From Eubacterium sp. (lineage in GTDB: Bacteria; Bacillota; Clostridia; Lachnospirales; Lachnospiraceae): a stretch of 64,000 bases of DNA. The DNA is taken from contig JAFWIO010000076.1 of assembly GCA_017514785.1 (NCBI GenBank), positions 93,376 through 157,375 on the forward strand, in the 5' to 3' direction. Below, in pieces: positions 24,201 through 32,249 of this stretch (its first letter is position 1; every line of letters begins with the position of its first letter). A program made the translations under genes and the position numbers. Below the pieces are notes generated by a model, which saw nothing but the letters and a program-made list of their open reading frames with translations, did not search any database and had not been told where the DNA came from.

Positions 24201-24855
24201 AAAGATGAGTGTTACTGAAATCAAGCGACGATTGAGCGGAGAGTTTACAGATGATGACGCAGAAAACTTAATTCAAGATAGAAGTGCGAAGAGTAAGCCG
24301 AACTTTGTTGAGCAAGATAAAGATACAGGATTAACAGGTGCAGATTTAGGTAATGCTTATCATAAAGTTTTTGAACTATTAGATTATTCTAAGGATATGA
24401 CTGATAAAAATGTAGTCAAAGAATTCTTAGATCAGTTAGTGAGTGAAAACAAATTGACAGAAGAGGAGAGAACTTCCGTCAAAGAAGATAAAGTAATAGA
24501 GTTTACCACAAGTGGTATTGGAAAGCGCATGAAAGCAGCTTTCGATAGAAACGAACTTTACCGCGAGCGCAAGTTCTTGCTACAGGTGGATGGCGACTTT
24601 ATAGAAAAAGTTCAAGGCATTGAGACTGATGAGACTATGATTGTTCAAGGTATCATAGATGCTTGCTTTGTGGAAGACGGAAAGTATGTAATTGTGGATT
24701 ACAAAACTGACAAAGTCGATAAAAAAGAAACACTCGTTGAAGAGTATAAAAATCAGTTAAATGTTTATGAAAAAGCAGTGAATCAAATAACAAATGCAGA
24801 AGTAGCTGAAAAAATTATTTACTCAGTTGAGTTAGGAGAGGAAGCGACAGTATGA
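21235..24855 (+). CDS. addA: AddA subunit of AddAB helicase-nuclease
   Basis: UvrD-like 3'-5' helicase with C-terminal RecB-type nuclease. Motifs in order: Q-motif region PWTKDQEKVI, Walker A AAGAGSGKTA, Walker B IDEYQDSN, VGDIKQSIYRFRSA, NFRSRPEVI, SIHQSKGLEYPVV and LLYVAMTRAKEKL. The nuclease active site is GIIDACF...VIVDYKTDK near the end. I place the start at the ATG at 21235, which follows a GGAG at 21226-21229 and gives the usual M-T-x-x-P-W-T-K-D-Q opening. An ATG at 21223 would add four residues. Overlaps the end of addB by 23 bases and the next gene by four. Confidence 0.95.
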   Translation: MTQIPWTKDQEKVINTSGKDILVAAGAGSGKTAVLVERIIKKVTDPNHPVDIDRFLIVTFTKAAAAQMREKIREKLYTLSYKNPKDENLKRQLSLVHTANISTIDSFAKKVVSANFEKLDIDPNFRLMEKEESDLLLEDYIEETVDEMFEEDNQDFMNAMSQLAKGDVSTDVVRKVSLIVNKAKNQEYPLKWLADAIDRNYCETEDDFNQKEFVKRFVAQFEKYKEFSDDLWTALNDVEENETPTEIMQEIIDKTNSILTKLEAASTYNEYRDAIISYGLQKTVTQTKGYFVDLKEHHNKLLTYIRSFVGTNGKPKYFPSVEDAMEDVNKSQKTANVLLEIAIKSFEKCMNEKKRICAYDFSDIAHFAIDVLCEPGEDGPTASDTAKKMAEGFEEILIDEYQDSNYIQEYMLFALSKGQGINNVFMVGDIKQSIYRFRSAEPKIFLEKLNNFEEENDEHTRIILGKNFRSRPEVIKFTNFIFEEIMIKDVGGINYSDGQKLVQGAENYNESLNNGKEDNKAEIICVPSQDGLSRHEVEANIIARKILNMMDEKTGLKITDEKANKRSLRYNDIVILTRSPKTVVDTYLRVLEEYGIPVYGEKRDGFYESTEIKCILDFLSVIDNPMQDIPLAGVMTSAFYHFDESELGYIRLVQPKDAMYHAVQKYAEEGTDQKLKDKVNAFLESLEDYRDKVKYMSVYEFINYFLDSSRFDLYIRSLPAGAKRILNVDMLKEIAYKYENSSYRSLFNFVRYVNKSIDNDKQIGEASNVHEDDNVVRITSIHQSKGLEYPVVILSNVAPGGRGGSKENNYLVNSDGDIGLDSLDTENKTKTDTLLERYIVETEDEQEKAEELRLLYVAMTRAKEKLVITAIKLAKKIEKKDFKPINNANKKGSILATTDFYQMIAPVLGTEIYDEVPDLIDAESEPNDVDKEFYRVEMYPTIESYPFVGLVEDESMDDLKLKSDEEITNKIIENFEYKYDYRKEAKLRAKMSVTEIKRRLSGEFTDDDAENLIQDRSAKSKPNFVEQDKDTGLTGADLGNAYHKVFELLDYSKDMTDKNVVKEFLDQLVSENKLTEEERTSVKEDKVIEFTTSGIGKRMKAAFDRNELYRERKFLLQVDGDFIEKVQGIETDETMIVQGIIDACFVEDGKYVIVDYKTDKVDKKETLVEEYKNQLNVYEKAVNQITNAEVAEKIIYSVELGEEATV

Positions 24856-25865
24856 TATTTCCAAAAAACATAGAAAAAGGTGACATCATAGGAGTGTGTG
24901 CTCCATCAGGTGGTGTTACAGAAGATATCAAAATAAAGCGAACAAAGAATGGTGCACTCAATCTTAGAAACGCAGGATATGAAGTGGCGTTCTCTGATAG
25001 TGTGTTTAAAGCAGATGAAAGAGGAGTGAGCGCTAGCGGAAAGCAACGCGCTGATGAGTTCAATGCATTTATAAAGAATGATAAGGTGAGTGCAATCGTT
25101 TCTGCCGGAGGCGGAGACTTCTTATTTGAGATGCTAGAGTATGTTGATTGGGATGCCTTAAAGAATAATCCTAAATGGTTCCAGGGTTATTCTGATAATA
25201 TGACTTTGCTTTATCCAATCGTTACAAAATGCGACATAGCAGCTATTTATGGTTGTGGTATTAGAGAGTTTGGAATGCAGCCTTGGGAGAAATGCGTAAA
25301 AGATTCTCTAGGTGTTTTAGATGGTAGTGTAGAAAAGTTAGAATCTTATGATTTTCATGAGACAGAAAGACACGAATATGAGACTGGCTTGGAAGGATAT
25401 TTTAATGATCAAGAAACTATATGGGTAAACGGAAAAGATGAAGAAAAAGTTGAGATGTCAGGAAGACTGCTAGGCGGTTGTCTTGATGTTTTGGTATTCC
25501 TTATTGGCACAAAGTATGATGGCACAAAGGACTTCATCCAAAAGTACGCAGATGATGGAATCGTATGGGCTTTGGAGAGCTTTGCTATGGCTGATGTGGA
25601 TATGGTTACACATCTATGGCAGATGAAAGAACTAGGCTATTTTGAAAATGCCAAGGGTTTTGTCTTTGGTAGACCATGTATGTATGATCACTGGACTTAT
25701 GATGAGTATAAAGATGCTGTCATGTCTATTCTAGGAGATTTGAATGTGCCAGTGGTCTTTGACGCTGACTTAGGTCATATGGGTCCACAGTTCCCTTGGG
25801 TTATGGGTGCAAAGGCTAAGGTGACATCCGAGGCCGGCAAAGGAACATTAGAATACATATACTAA
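24852..25865 (+). CDS. LD-carboxypeptidase, peptidase family S66
   Basis: Predicted to cleave the L-D peptide bond of murein tetrapeptides or related peptides. The Ser-Glu-His triad of S66 is visible: Ser114 in GYSDNMTL, Glu242 in ALESFAM and His309 in GHMGPQFPW. The N-terminus has GDIIGVCAPSGG and an oxyanion-type SAGGGDF. The 337-residue length is normal and there is no signal peptide, so it is cytoplasmic. MccF-type self-immunity peptidases belong to the same family and cannot be excluded. The start overlaps the addA stop (ATGA), which implies translational coupling. Confidence 0.88.
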   Translation: MIFPKNIEKGDIIGVCAPSGGVTEDIKIKRTKNGALNLRNAGYEVAFSDSVFKADERGVSASGKQRADEFNAFIKNDKVSAIVSAGGGDFLFEMLEYVDWDALKNNPKWFQGYSDNMTLLYPIVTKCDIAAIYGCGIREFGMQPWEKCVKDSLGVLDGSVEKLESYDFHETERHEYETGLEGYFNDQETIWVNGKDEEKVEMSGRLLGGCLDVLVFLIGTKYDGTKDFIQKYADDGIVWALESFAMADVDMVTHLWQMKELGYFENAKGFVFGRPCMYDHWTYDEYKDAVMSILGDLNVPVVFDADLGHMGPQFPWVMGAKAKVTSEAGKGTLEYIY

Positions 25866-25869
25866 TTTA

Positions 25870-25898
25870 TTGAATACAATTAAAAATTATATTAAAAT
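25870..25898 (+). promoter_or_regulatory. promoter of first two-component operon
   Basis: TTGAAT (25870-25875), a 17-base spacer and TAAAAT (25893-25898), about 42 bases before the response-regulator start. Confidence 0.65.
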
Positions 25899-25939
25899 AA
25901 TAATGATAGAGTGAACGGAATAAAAATGTGGAGGTTGTT

Positions 25940-26641
25940 ATGAGCAAAACCATATTAATAGTGGAAGATAACGATAAGCTTAGAAAAACAGTCAAAGAGT
26001 TTTTGGAGTTTAATGATTATCTAGTTTTAGAAGCAGTGGACGGCGAAGAAGGTGTCGCTCAGTTCGAAGAGTATATTGAAGACATCGATTTAGTCCTTCT
26101 TGACATCATGCTACCTGGTATTGATGGTCAAGAAGTATTGAAGAAGATTCGCGAAGTATCCAATGTTCCAATTATTATGATGACTGCTAAGTCAGGAGAT
26201 GTTGAGCAAATCAAGAGCTTTAGCAACGGAGTGGATGACTATATTAAGAAACCATTCCAACTAATGGTATTGAAAGCTCGTATTGATGCTATTTTTAAAC
26301 GTGCATCACATATTCCAACAGGACATATCGAAGAAAAGATGGAACCTATTGAGGCAGGAAAACTTAGATTGGATGTCACATCTAGAAAGGCATACATTGA
26401 TGATAAGCTAATGCCAACTACTCCAAAGGAATTTGATATTCTAGTTTACTTGGCAGAGAATGAGAGTGTGGCACTCAAACGTGAACAGATTTTGGATGCT
26501 GTTTGGGGACAGGATTACGATGGAACATTTAGAACTGTCGATACGGTTATCAAACAGATTAGAAATAAGATGGGCAAGAAATGTCCATACATTAGATCAA
26601 TTTACGGCGTAGGCTATATATTTGAGGTAAATGATGATTAA
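25940..26641 (+). CDS. OmpR/PhoB-type response regulator
   Basis: Receiver domain (about 1-120) with phospho-acceptor Asp55 in LVLLDIMLPGIDG and Lys in DYIKKPF; winged-helix DNA-binding domain (about 140-233) ending in RSIYGVGYIFE. I use the ATG at 25940, which has GGAGG five bases upstream; an in-frame GTG at 25928 overlaps that site and is unlikely. The histidine kinase follows with an eight-base overlap. The stimulus and targets are unknown. Confidence 0.92.
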   Translation: MSKTILIVEDNDKLRKTVKEFLEFNDYLVLEAVDGEEGVAQFEEYIEDIDLVLLDIMLPGIDGQEVLKKIREVSNVPIIMMTAKSGDVEQIKSFSNGVDDYIKKPFQLMVLKARIDAIFKRASHIPTGHIEEKMEPIEAGKLRLDVTSRKAYIDDKLMPTTPKEFDILVYLAENESVALKREQILDAVWGQDYDGTFRTVDTVIKQIRNKMGKKCPYIRSIYGVGYIFEVNDD

Positions 26642-28067
26642 AACTATTAGGGGACGAATGGTCATACTGATGACACTAACTATCTTAGTGTTAACTGTGG
26701 CCATTTTTTCTGTTTTTGCATTGTTTGCAGATGACTATTATTACTCAAGAAAAAAGGGAATGATTTCAGATGCATACAAGAAGTTGCAGGAAACAGATGT
26801 ACTTAACTTGAATAACGACAACAAAGCTATTTCACAATATGAAGATGAGCGAATCACCTTTATTATTTGTAATAGTAGTTTTGAGCGTGTCTATGTTACG
26901 AAGATGGAGAAAAAACCTATAGATGCGCAGACTCGCATTGCTAACGACATCGTTGCAAATATGAGATCGTTTTCATATAAATACAAGAGCAAAGAGACAA
27001 ACAAAAGAATTATTGGATACGGTAAAAAGCTCCAGGATGATGAAGATTACTACATCTACATTTACGAGAGTAAAGAGGCGACAAGCATATTCTTTAATTA
27101 CTATAGATGGTTCTTCTTTATAGTAGGTGCATTTGTCTTAATTGCAGGAATCCTAATTTCGCTTTATATTGCTAGTCGTTTGACGCGTCCTATCAGAAAG
27201 ATAGAGCAGGCTGCTAGTAATGCTGTTGATAGTGGATACTCACTTAATGTCGAGACTAAACATGATTTTAAAGAAGTGGATTCTTTGGCGAACAGTATAA
27301 ATAAGATGCTTACACAAATCAGAACTCAAATGACTGATTTGCAGGATGAACTTAGTAATCAAACATTAGCCGAGGAAGAGAGACGTGTGTTTATAAATAA
27401 TATTTCTCACGAGCTTAAAACTCCTTTGGCGGTCATTTCTAGTCAGATTGAGATGCTTGATTTGATTGACGATGAGGAGAAGAGAAAAGAATACATCAAA
27501 TCTATCACTGAAGAGACTGACAGAATGACTGATATGATCAATGACATGATAGTGATGTACGCGACAAAGAGTAATGAGAAGGAGTTCTCTATTGAGGAAG
27601 CTGATGTGGCTGAAATAGTTTGCGACACACTTGGCAACTACGAAGAATTATTTGTCGAGAAAAATATTGAGCTAGAACAAGACTACGACGAAGACTGTAT
27701 CGCTAGAATCAATACTAGATATATTTCACAGGCTGTCAGCAACTATATTTCAAATGCTATCAAGCACTGCCAAGAACCAGGTAAGATTACAGTCAAGGTT
27801 AATAATAATACTGATAGTATCCGAGTGGAAGTTGGAAACAATGGTGATCATGTGCCAGATAAATACAAAGATAAGATTTGGGATATGTTCTACTCGAAGG
27901 ATGACAAGAATAAAAAGAACAAGATGAAGAGTAGTGGAATAGGCCTATCTATTGTTAAAAGTGTTATGGAAGTTCACAATGGTGATTATGGATTTGAAAA
28001 TGTGGACGATGGTGTAGTTTTTTGGATGGATATTCCTAAAAACCTAAACGAATACACTAACGAATAA
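26634..28067 (+). CDS. sensor histidine kinase
   Basis: Two transmembrane helices (about 9-31 and 160-182) flank an extracytoplasmic sensor region of about 130 residues. HAMP-like, HisKA and HATPase domains follow. The phospho-acceptor is His259 in NISHELKTPLA; ATP-binding N-box (YISNAIKH), G1 and G2 (SSGIGLSIV) are present. The ATG at 26634 has GAGGT at a suitable five-base spacing; the ATG at 26631 is too close. Partner of the preceding regulator. The sensor region was not recognised. An inverted repeat just after the stop may terminate the operon. Confidence 0.92.
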   Translation: MIKTIRGRMVILMTLTILVLTVAIFSVFALFADDYYYSRKKGMISDAYKKLQETDVLNLNNDNKAISQYEDERITFIICNSSFERVYVTKMEKKPIDAQTRIANDIVANMRSFSYKYKSKETNKRIIGYGKKLQDDEDYYIYIYESKEATSIFFNYYRWFFFIVGAFVLIAGILISLYIASRLTRPIRKIEQAASNAVDSGYSLNVETKHDFKEVDSLANSINKMLTQIRTQMTDLQDELSNQTLAEEERRVFINNISHELKTPLAVISSQIEMLDLIDDEEKRKEYIKSITEETDRMTDMINDMIVMYATKSNEKEFSIEEADVAEIVCDTLGNYEELFVEKNIELEQDYDEDCIARINTRYISQAVSNYISNAIKHCQEPGKITVKVNNNTDSIRVEVGNNGDHVPDKYKDKIWDMFYSKDDKNKKNKMKSSGIGLSIVKSVMEVHNGDYGFENVDDGVVFWMDIPKNLNEYTNE

Positions 28068-28093
28068 AAATTGAAGAAATAATGAAAAACAAC

Positions 28094-28122
28094 TTGACCT
28101 ATACTAACTATCGCGTTAGTAT
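28094..28122 (+). promoter_or_regulatory. ssrA promoter overlaid by a perfect inverted repeat
   Basis: TTGACC (28094-28099), a 17-base spacer and TAGTAT (28117-28122). A perfect 13-base inverted repeat (28096-28108 with 28115-28127, six-base loop) spans from the -35 to past the -10. It could be an operator, or the terminator of the kinase operon, or both. Confidence 0.65.
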
Positions 28123-28159
28123 AGGTCTTGCATTTTGATAATTACATATCAACCAGTAA

Positions 28160-28504
28160 GGGCTAGTACTGGTTTCGACAGGGATTTGGAAACTGGGGAA
28201 GCGAGTCGTATGGGATGCGTTAAATGCCAATTTTAAATTTAAACGCTGATAAAAAATTAGCAATCGCTGCGTAATTTATTCGTAGCAATCTGACTTTAAT
28301 GCACCTACACTTTAATTTCAGGTTTTATGATTATGTAGGAAACGACGGATGCTTTCGCTTCAAAGCATTTGGGCGTATCTAGAAGCTACCTATTTCACTT
28401 GGGTGTCTATCTCCGTTTGAATTAGGGAATTTTAATGATAGACTACACTCGTAGAAGCACAGCGGAAGAATTTTTGGACGCGAGTTCGACTCTCGCCTAG
28501 TCCA
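28160..28504 (+). ncRNA. ssrA: transfer-messenger RNA
   Basis: Rescues stalled ribosomes by trans-translation. The 5' end GGGCTAG (28160-28166) pairs with CTAGTCC (28497-28503) to form the acceptor stem. The hallmark GGTTTCGACAGGG follows the 5' end and a GAGTTCGACTCTC T-arm precedes the 3' end. The tag reading frame runs from GCT at 28245 to TAA at 28272-28274 and encodes ADKKLAIAA, which has the expected hydrophobic A-A end for ClpXP. CCA is not encoded after the discriminator A. The gene is intact and no integrated element is visible at its 3' end. SmpB is not in the window. Confidence 0.95.
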
Positions 28505-28506
28505 CT

Positions 28507-28542
28507 AAAATAAGCACATCATTATAGATGTGCTTATTTTTA
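28507..28542 (+). terminator. intrinsic terminator of ssrA
   Basis: AAAATAAGCACATC (28507-28520) pairs with GATGTGCTTATTTT (28527-28540). Confidence 0.9.
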
Positions 28543-28580
28543 TGTTATAATTTAGTAGTTAGTGTTCATATAATGAACAC
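28543..28580 (+). promoter_or_regulatory. extended -10 promoter and palindrome of second two-component operon
   Basis: TGTTATAAT (TATAAT at 28546-28551) directly after the ssrA terminator. A perfect palindrome GTGTTCAT-ATA-ATGAACAC follows at 28562-28580, where the early transcribed region would lie. It is a candidate operator, perhaps for autoregulation. Its centre also contains a TATAAT (28569-28574). Confidence 0.55.
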
Positions 28581-28628
28581 AATTTTAGAAGATAATATCT
28601 ACTAGATAAACATACGGAGGATAAAACT

Positions 28629-29303
28629 ATGGCAGATTTAAAAATCTTAGTAGTAGATGATGAAGCTAGAATGAGAAAGCTAGTGAAAGACTTTCTCACA
28701 CGTGAAAATTACATAGTGAAAGAAGCGGCCGATGGAGAAGAGGCTATTGATATATTCTTTGAGGATAACGATATTGATTTAGTTATCCTTGATGTTATGA
28801 TGCCAAAAATGGATGGTTGGGAAGTGTGCAAGGAGATTAGACAGTTCTCTAAAGTTCCTATCATTATGCTCACCGCCAAAGGCGAAGAGAGCGACGAATT
28901 ACTTGGCTTTGATCTAGGTGTTGATGAGTACATCTCAAAACCATTTAGTCCAAAGATTTTGGTTGCTAGAGTTAATGCAATCCTTAGAAGAACAAACAAC
29001 CTTGACGAAAATGAAACAATGACAGCTGGAGATATAGAAGTAAACCAAGCTGCTCATACAGTTAAGGTTAAGGGCAAATCTATTGAACTAAGTTTCAAGG
29101 AGTTTGAACTATTAGAATACTTTATTAAGAATAAAGGTATCGCATTATCTCGTGAGAATATTCTAAACAACGTTTGGAATTACGATTACTTTGGCGATGC
29201 CAGAACTATCGATACACACGTTAAAAAGCTCCGCGCGAAATTAGGTGATTGTGGAGATTATATCCAGACTATTTGGGGAATGGGGTATAAATTTGAAGTC
29301 TAA
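28629..29303 (+). CDS. OmpR/PhoB-type response regulator
   Basis: 224 residues: receiver with Asp55 in LVILDVMMPKMDGWE and Lys in EYISKPF, then a winged-helix domain ending TIWGMGYKFEV. It shares layout with the regulator at 25940 but differs clearly in sequence, so it is not a recent duplicate. GGAGG precedes the ATG. The cognate kinase overlaps its 3' end. Targets are unknown. Confidence 0.93.
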   Translation: MADLKILVVDDEARMRKLVKDFLTRENYIVKEAADGEEAIDIFFEDNDIDLVILDVMMPKMDGWEVCKEIRQFSKVPIIMLTAKGEESDELLGFDLGVDEYISKPFSPKILVARVNAILRRTNNLDENETMTAGDIEVNQAAHTVKVKGKSIELSFKEFELLEYFIKNKGIALSRENILNNVWNYDYFGDARTIDTHVKKLRAKLGDCGDYIQTIWGMGYKFEV

Positions 29304-30813
29304 AGAAAACCGTAAAGCGAATAGAACTGTCCCTTTGACGCACTCAATTTCGTACAAGATGACAATACTTATAGTGGCAGTTATGCTTTTGTCTGTGATT
29401 TTCGCAGGCGTTTTTGGCTCGCTCTTTTTGGAGAAATACTACACAAAACAAAAGCAGTCAGCAGTAAAAAAAGTGTACGAGGCTTTTGATGATGTGGTAA
29501 AGACTGACGCGGCTATAAATGAATCGACAGATCTAATTAAACTAAACAGTATCTTAGAAAAAACCGGAGCAAGTGCCATCGTGATAGATAACAGCGGAAC
29601 AGTACTGTTTACATATGGTTCTGAAGTTCCTCTTCGTCAAAGATGGAGAGATTTGGTCTTTGGCTTTGGCGACAACAAGATGTTTAAATCTACTGTAGTT
29701 GAGAAGAATGATAACTACAGTCTTTTGTATACTGTAGATTCATCCAACAATAATTATCATTACGAGCTAGTCTCTAGCCTTTCTAATGACAGCGATTTGG
29801 TTGTGCGCCTATCGGTCGAGAACTTCAAAGAAAGTTTAAGTATTACCAATCATTTTTATGCAGGACTTGCTATAGCTCTTATTATTGTAATTACAATTCT
29901 AATGATTATTTTGACTAGAAAATATACAATTCCTATGCTTCAACTTGCAGCCATTTCTAAGAAGATGTCAGAACTAGATTTTGATGTTAAGTACGAGGGA
30001 CATCATAATGATGAGCTTGGAGTTTTGGGCGATAGCATGAATGAGATGTCTGAAAAGTTAGAGAGCACTATCACAGAACTTAAAACTGCAAACTTAGAAT
30101 TAGAAAAAGACATCAAGCAGAAAGAAGAAGTGGATGAGTTAAGAAAAGAATTTATCTCAAATGTTTCTCACGAACTAAAGACACCAATTGCGCTTATTCA
30201 AGGGTATGCTGAAGGTTTGTCGGATGGAATTAATGATAATCCAGAAGACATTAAATACTACAGTGATGTGATAGTGGATGAGTCAAACAAACTAAACAAG
30301 ATGGTTCAGAAACTAATGACTTTAAATCAGATTGAATTTGGCAGCGTTAATCTTAACATAGAACGTTTTGATATAGTTGAAGTGATAAACACATTGATTT
30401 CTCGCAGACAGATTTTGTCGGAGAAAGATAATATTAAGATAGAAGTGGTTGCACCTGATAAGCAATTTGTCTGGGGCGACGAATTCTACATAGAAGAAGT
30501 CATTACAAACTACTTAAACAATGCTGTTAACCATGTCGATGATAAGCACATCATTAAGGTGCAAGTGACTGAAAATAATGGTATAGTAAGAGTGTCGGTT
30601 TTCAACTCAGGAAAGCCTATTCCAGAGGATGAACTAGAGAAAATCTGGGTAAAATTTTATAAAGTTGATAAAGCAAGAACCCGCGAATACGGTGGAAGTG
30701 GTATTGGTCTTTCAATAGTCAAAGCCATTATAGACAACCACGACAAAGAATGTGGCGTGATAAACCATACAGACGGCGTAGAATTTTGGTTCGAGCTTGA
30801 TGCAAATAATTAG
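29293..30813 (+). CDS. sensor histidine kinase
   Basis: Transmembrane helix near residues 20-42, extracytoplasmic region of about 140 residues, second helix near 185-207, HAMP, HisKA and HATPase domains. Phospho-acceptor His293 in NVSHELKTPIA; N-box YLNNAVNH; G-box GGSGIGLSIV. The start is most likely the TTG at 29293, seven bases after GGGG and overlapping the regulator's stop. An in-frame ATG at 29245 lies deep inside the regulator gene, and the ATG near 29358 would cut into the first helix. hisH follows after nine bases, so the kinase is probably co-transcribed with it. Confidence 0.9.
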   Translation: MKSKENRKANRTVPLTHSISYKMTILIVAVMLLSVIFAGVFGSLFLEKYYTKQKQSAVKKVYEAFDDVVKTDAAINESTDLIKLNSILEKTGASAIVIDNSGTVLFTYGSEVPLRQRWRDLVFGFGDNKMFKSTVVEKNDNYSLLYTVDSSNNNYHYELVSSLSNDSDLVVRLSVENFKESLSITNHFYAGLAIALIIVITILMIILTRKYTIPMLQLAAISKKMSELDFDVKYEGHHNDELGVLGDSMNEMSEKLESTITELKTANLELEKDIKQKEEVDELRKEFISNVSHELKTPIALIQGYAEGLSDGINDNPEDIKYYSDVIVDESNKLNKMVQKLMTLNQIEFGSVNLNIERFDIVEVINTLISRRQILSEKDNIKIEVVAPDKQFVWGDEFYIEEVITNYLNNAVNHVDDKHIIKVQVTENNGIVRVSVFNSGKPIPEDELEKIWVKFYKVDKARTREYGGSGIGLSIVKAIIDNHDKECGVINHTDGVEFWFELDANN

Positions 30814-30822
30814 AGGAAAATT

Positions 30823-31428
30823 ATGATAGCAATTATTGATTATGATGCAGGAAATATTCATAGTGTAAAAAATGCCTTCGATTTTATTGGCGAGGAAACT
30901 GTGACCACTAGAGATCCAAATGAGATTTTGGCCGCAGACAAAATTGTTTTGCCAGGAGTCGGAGCTTTTGGCGATGCTATGGATAAGTTAAAAGAATATA
31001 AACTAGTGAATACTATCTACGATGTGGTCGAAAGTAAGAAACCTATGCTTGCTATTTGTCTAGGTCTTCAGCTTTTGTTTGAGGAAAGCGAAGAATCTCC
31101 TGGAAAGACAGGTCTAGGAATAGTGCAAGGTGAAGTTTTGCATATCCCAGATCAAGTAGGTTTTAAAATTCCACACATCGGTTGGAATTCGCTGGATCTT
31201 TCGAATGATGGAAGATTATTTAAGGGAATGGAAAACCCTTATGTTTATTTCGTCCATTCTTATTATGCCAAGGCAAAGGATGATGCGGTAGTTACAGCAT
31301 CTACTGATTACATTACGCAGATGCACACATCTATTGAGCAAGACAATATTTTTGCTTGCCAATTCCATCCAGAGAAGAGTGGCGATGTAGGAATTCAAAT
31401 ACTTAAGAATTTTGTTGAAATAGATTAG
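30823..31428 (+). CDS. hisH: imidazole glycerol phosphate synthase, glutaminase subunit
   Basis: Class I glutamine amidotransferase that supplies ammonia to HisF in histidine synthesis. Catalytic Cys79 is in [11 protein letters not shown] and the His-Glu pair is in QFHPEKSG near the C-terminus. 201 residues is the standard length. hisF follows directly. No other his genes are in the window, so this pair is detached from the rest of the pathway. Confidence 0.97.
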   Translation: MIAIIDYDAGNIHSVKNAFDFIGEETVTTRDPNEILAADKIVLPGVGAFGDAMDKLKEYKLVNTIYDVVESKKPMLAICLGLQLLFEESEESPGKTGLGIVQGEVLHIPDQVGFKIPHIGWNSLDLSNDGRLFKGMENPYVYFVHSYYAKAKDDAVVTASTDYITQMHTSIEQDNIFACQFHPEKSGDVGIQILKNFVEID

Positions 31429-31436
31429 GAGATAAA

Positions 31437-32249
31437 ATGTTTACGAAAAGAATTATCCCATGTTTGGATATAGATGATAACAGAGTGGTGAAGGGCACTA
31501 ACTTTGTCGATCTCAAAGACGCTGGTGATCCAGTGGAGGTGGCAAAGGTTTACAATGCTGCCGGCGCAGATGAATTGGTATTTTTGGATATCACAGCTTC
31601 ATCTGACCACAGAGACACAGTGGTAGATTTAGTTCGCCGCGTAGCAGAGCAAGTTTTCATTCCATTTACCGTGGGTGGAGGAATTAGAACTGTAGATGAC
31701 TTTAGAGAAGTCTTAAGAAACGGTGCTGATAAAGTAGCAATCAATTCAGCTGCTATTGAAAATCCAGATTTGATTAGCGATGCTGCTAAGAAGTTTGGAA
31801 GTCAGTGCGTTGTAGTTGCGATTGATGCCAAAAGAAACGAAGACGGTGAAACTTGGAACATTTATAAATATGGCGGAAGAGTGGACACTGGTATAGATGC
31901 GGTAGAGTGGGCTGTTCGTGCAGAGGACTTGGGCGCAGGTGAAATCCTTCTTACAAGTATGGACTGCGACGGAGTGAAAGACGGTTACGACATTGAACTA
32001 ACTCGCGAGATTTCAGAAGCAGTTAGTATTCCAGTAATTGCATCTGGTGGCGCAGGGAACAAAGAACACTTTTATGATGCGCTAACTACTGGTGGAGCAG
32101 ATGCGGCGCTTGCAGCTTCACTATTTCACTTTAAAGAGTTAGAGATAAGTGATGTGAAAGATTTTCTAGCCAGCAAAGGTGTTCCGGTAAGAATAGTTAA
32201 AGACGGTGTACAAGATTACATTGATTCTTCAGCAGGAATTAAAAAGTAA
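31437..32249 (+). CDS. hisF: imidazole glycerol phosphate synthase, cyclase subunit
   Basis: TIM-barrel partner of HisH producing imidazole glycerol phosphate and AICAR. Catalytic Asp11 (IPCLDIDD) and Asp130 (VVAIDAKR) are present, as are the phosphate-binding FTVGGGI and ASGGAGN loops. At 270 residues it is slightly longer than usual, the excess being a C-terminal tail of about 15 residues. Its stop shares one base with the next start (TAATG). Confidence 0.97.
   Translation: MFTKRIIPCLDIDDNRVVKGTNFVDLKDAGDPVEVAKVYNAAGADELVFLDITASSDHRDTVVDLVRRVAEQVFIPFTVGGGIRTVDDFREVLRNGADKVAINSAAIENPDLISDAAKKFGSQCVVVAIDAKRNEDGETWNIYKYGGRVDTGIDAVEWAVRAEDLGAGEILLTSMDCDGVKDGYDIELTREISEAVSIPVIASGGAGNKEHFYDALTTGGADAALAASLFHFKELEISDVKDFLASKGVPVRIVKDGVQDYIDSSAGIKK

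Noticed and set aside
28160-28504. Possible integrated element at the 3' end of ssrA, a common phage attachment site
   Set aside because: tmRNA is followed directly by its terminator and a two-component operon; no integrase, direct repeat of the 3' end or foreign genes are seen.
29245-29292. ATG-started longer form of the second histidine kinase
   Set aside because: It lies within the DNA-binding domain coding region of the regulator and has no ribosome site; TTG at 29293 fits better.
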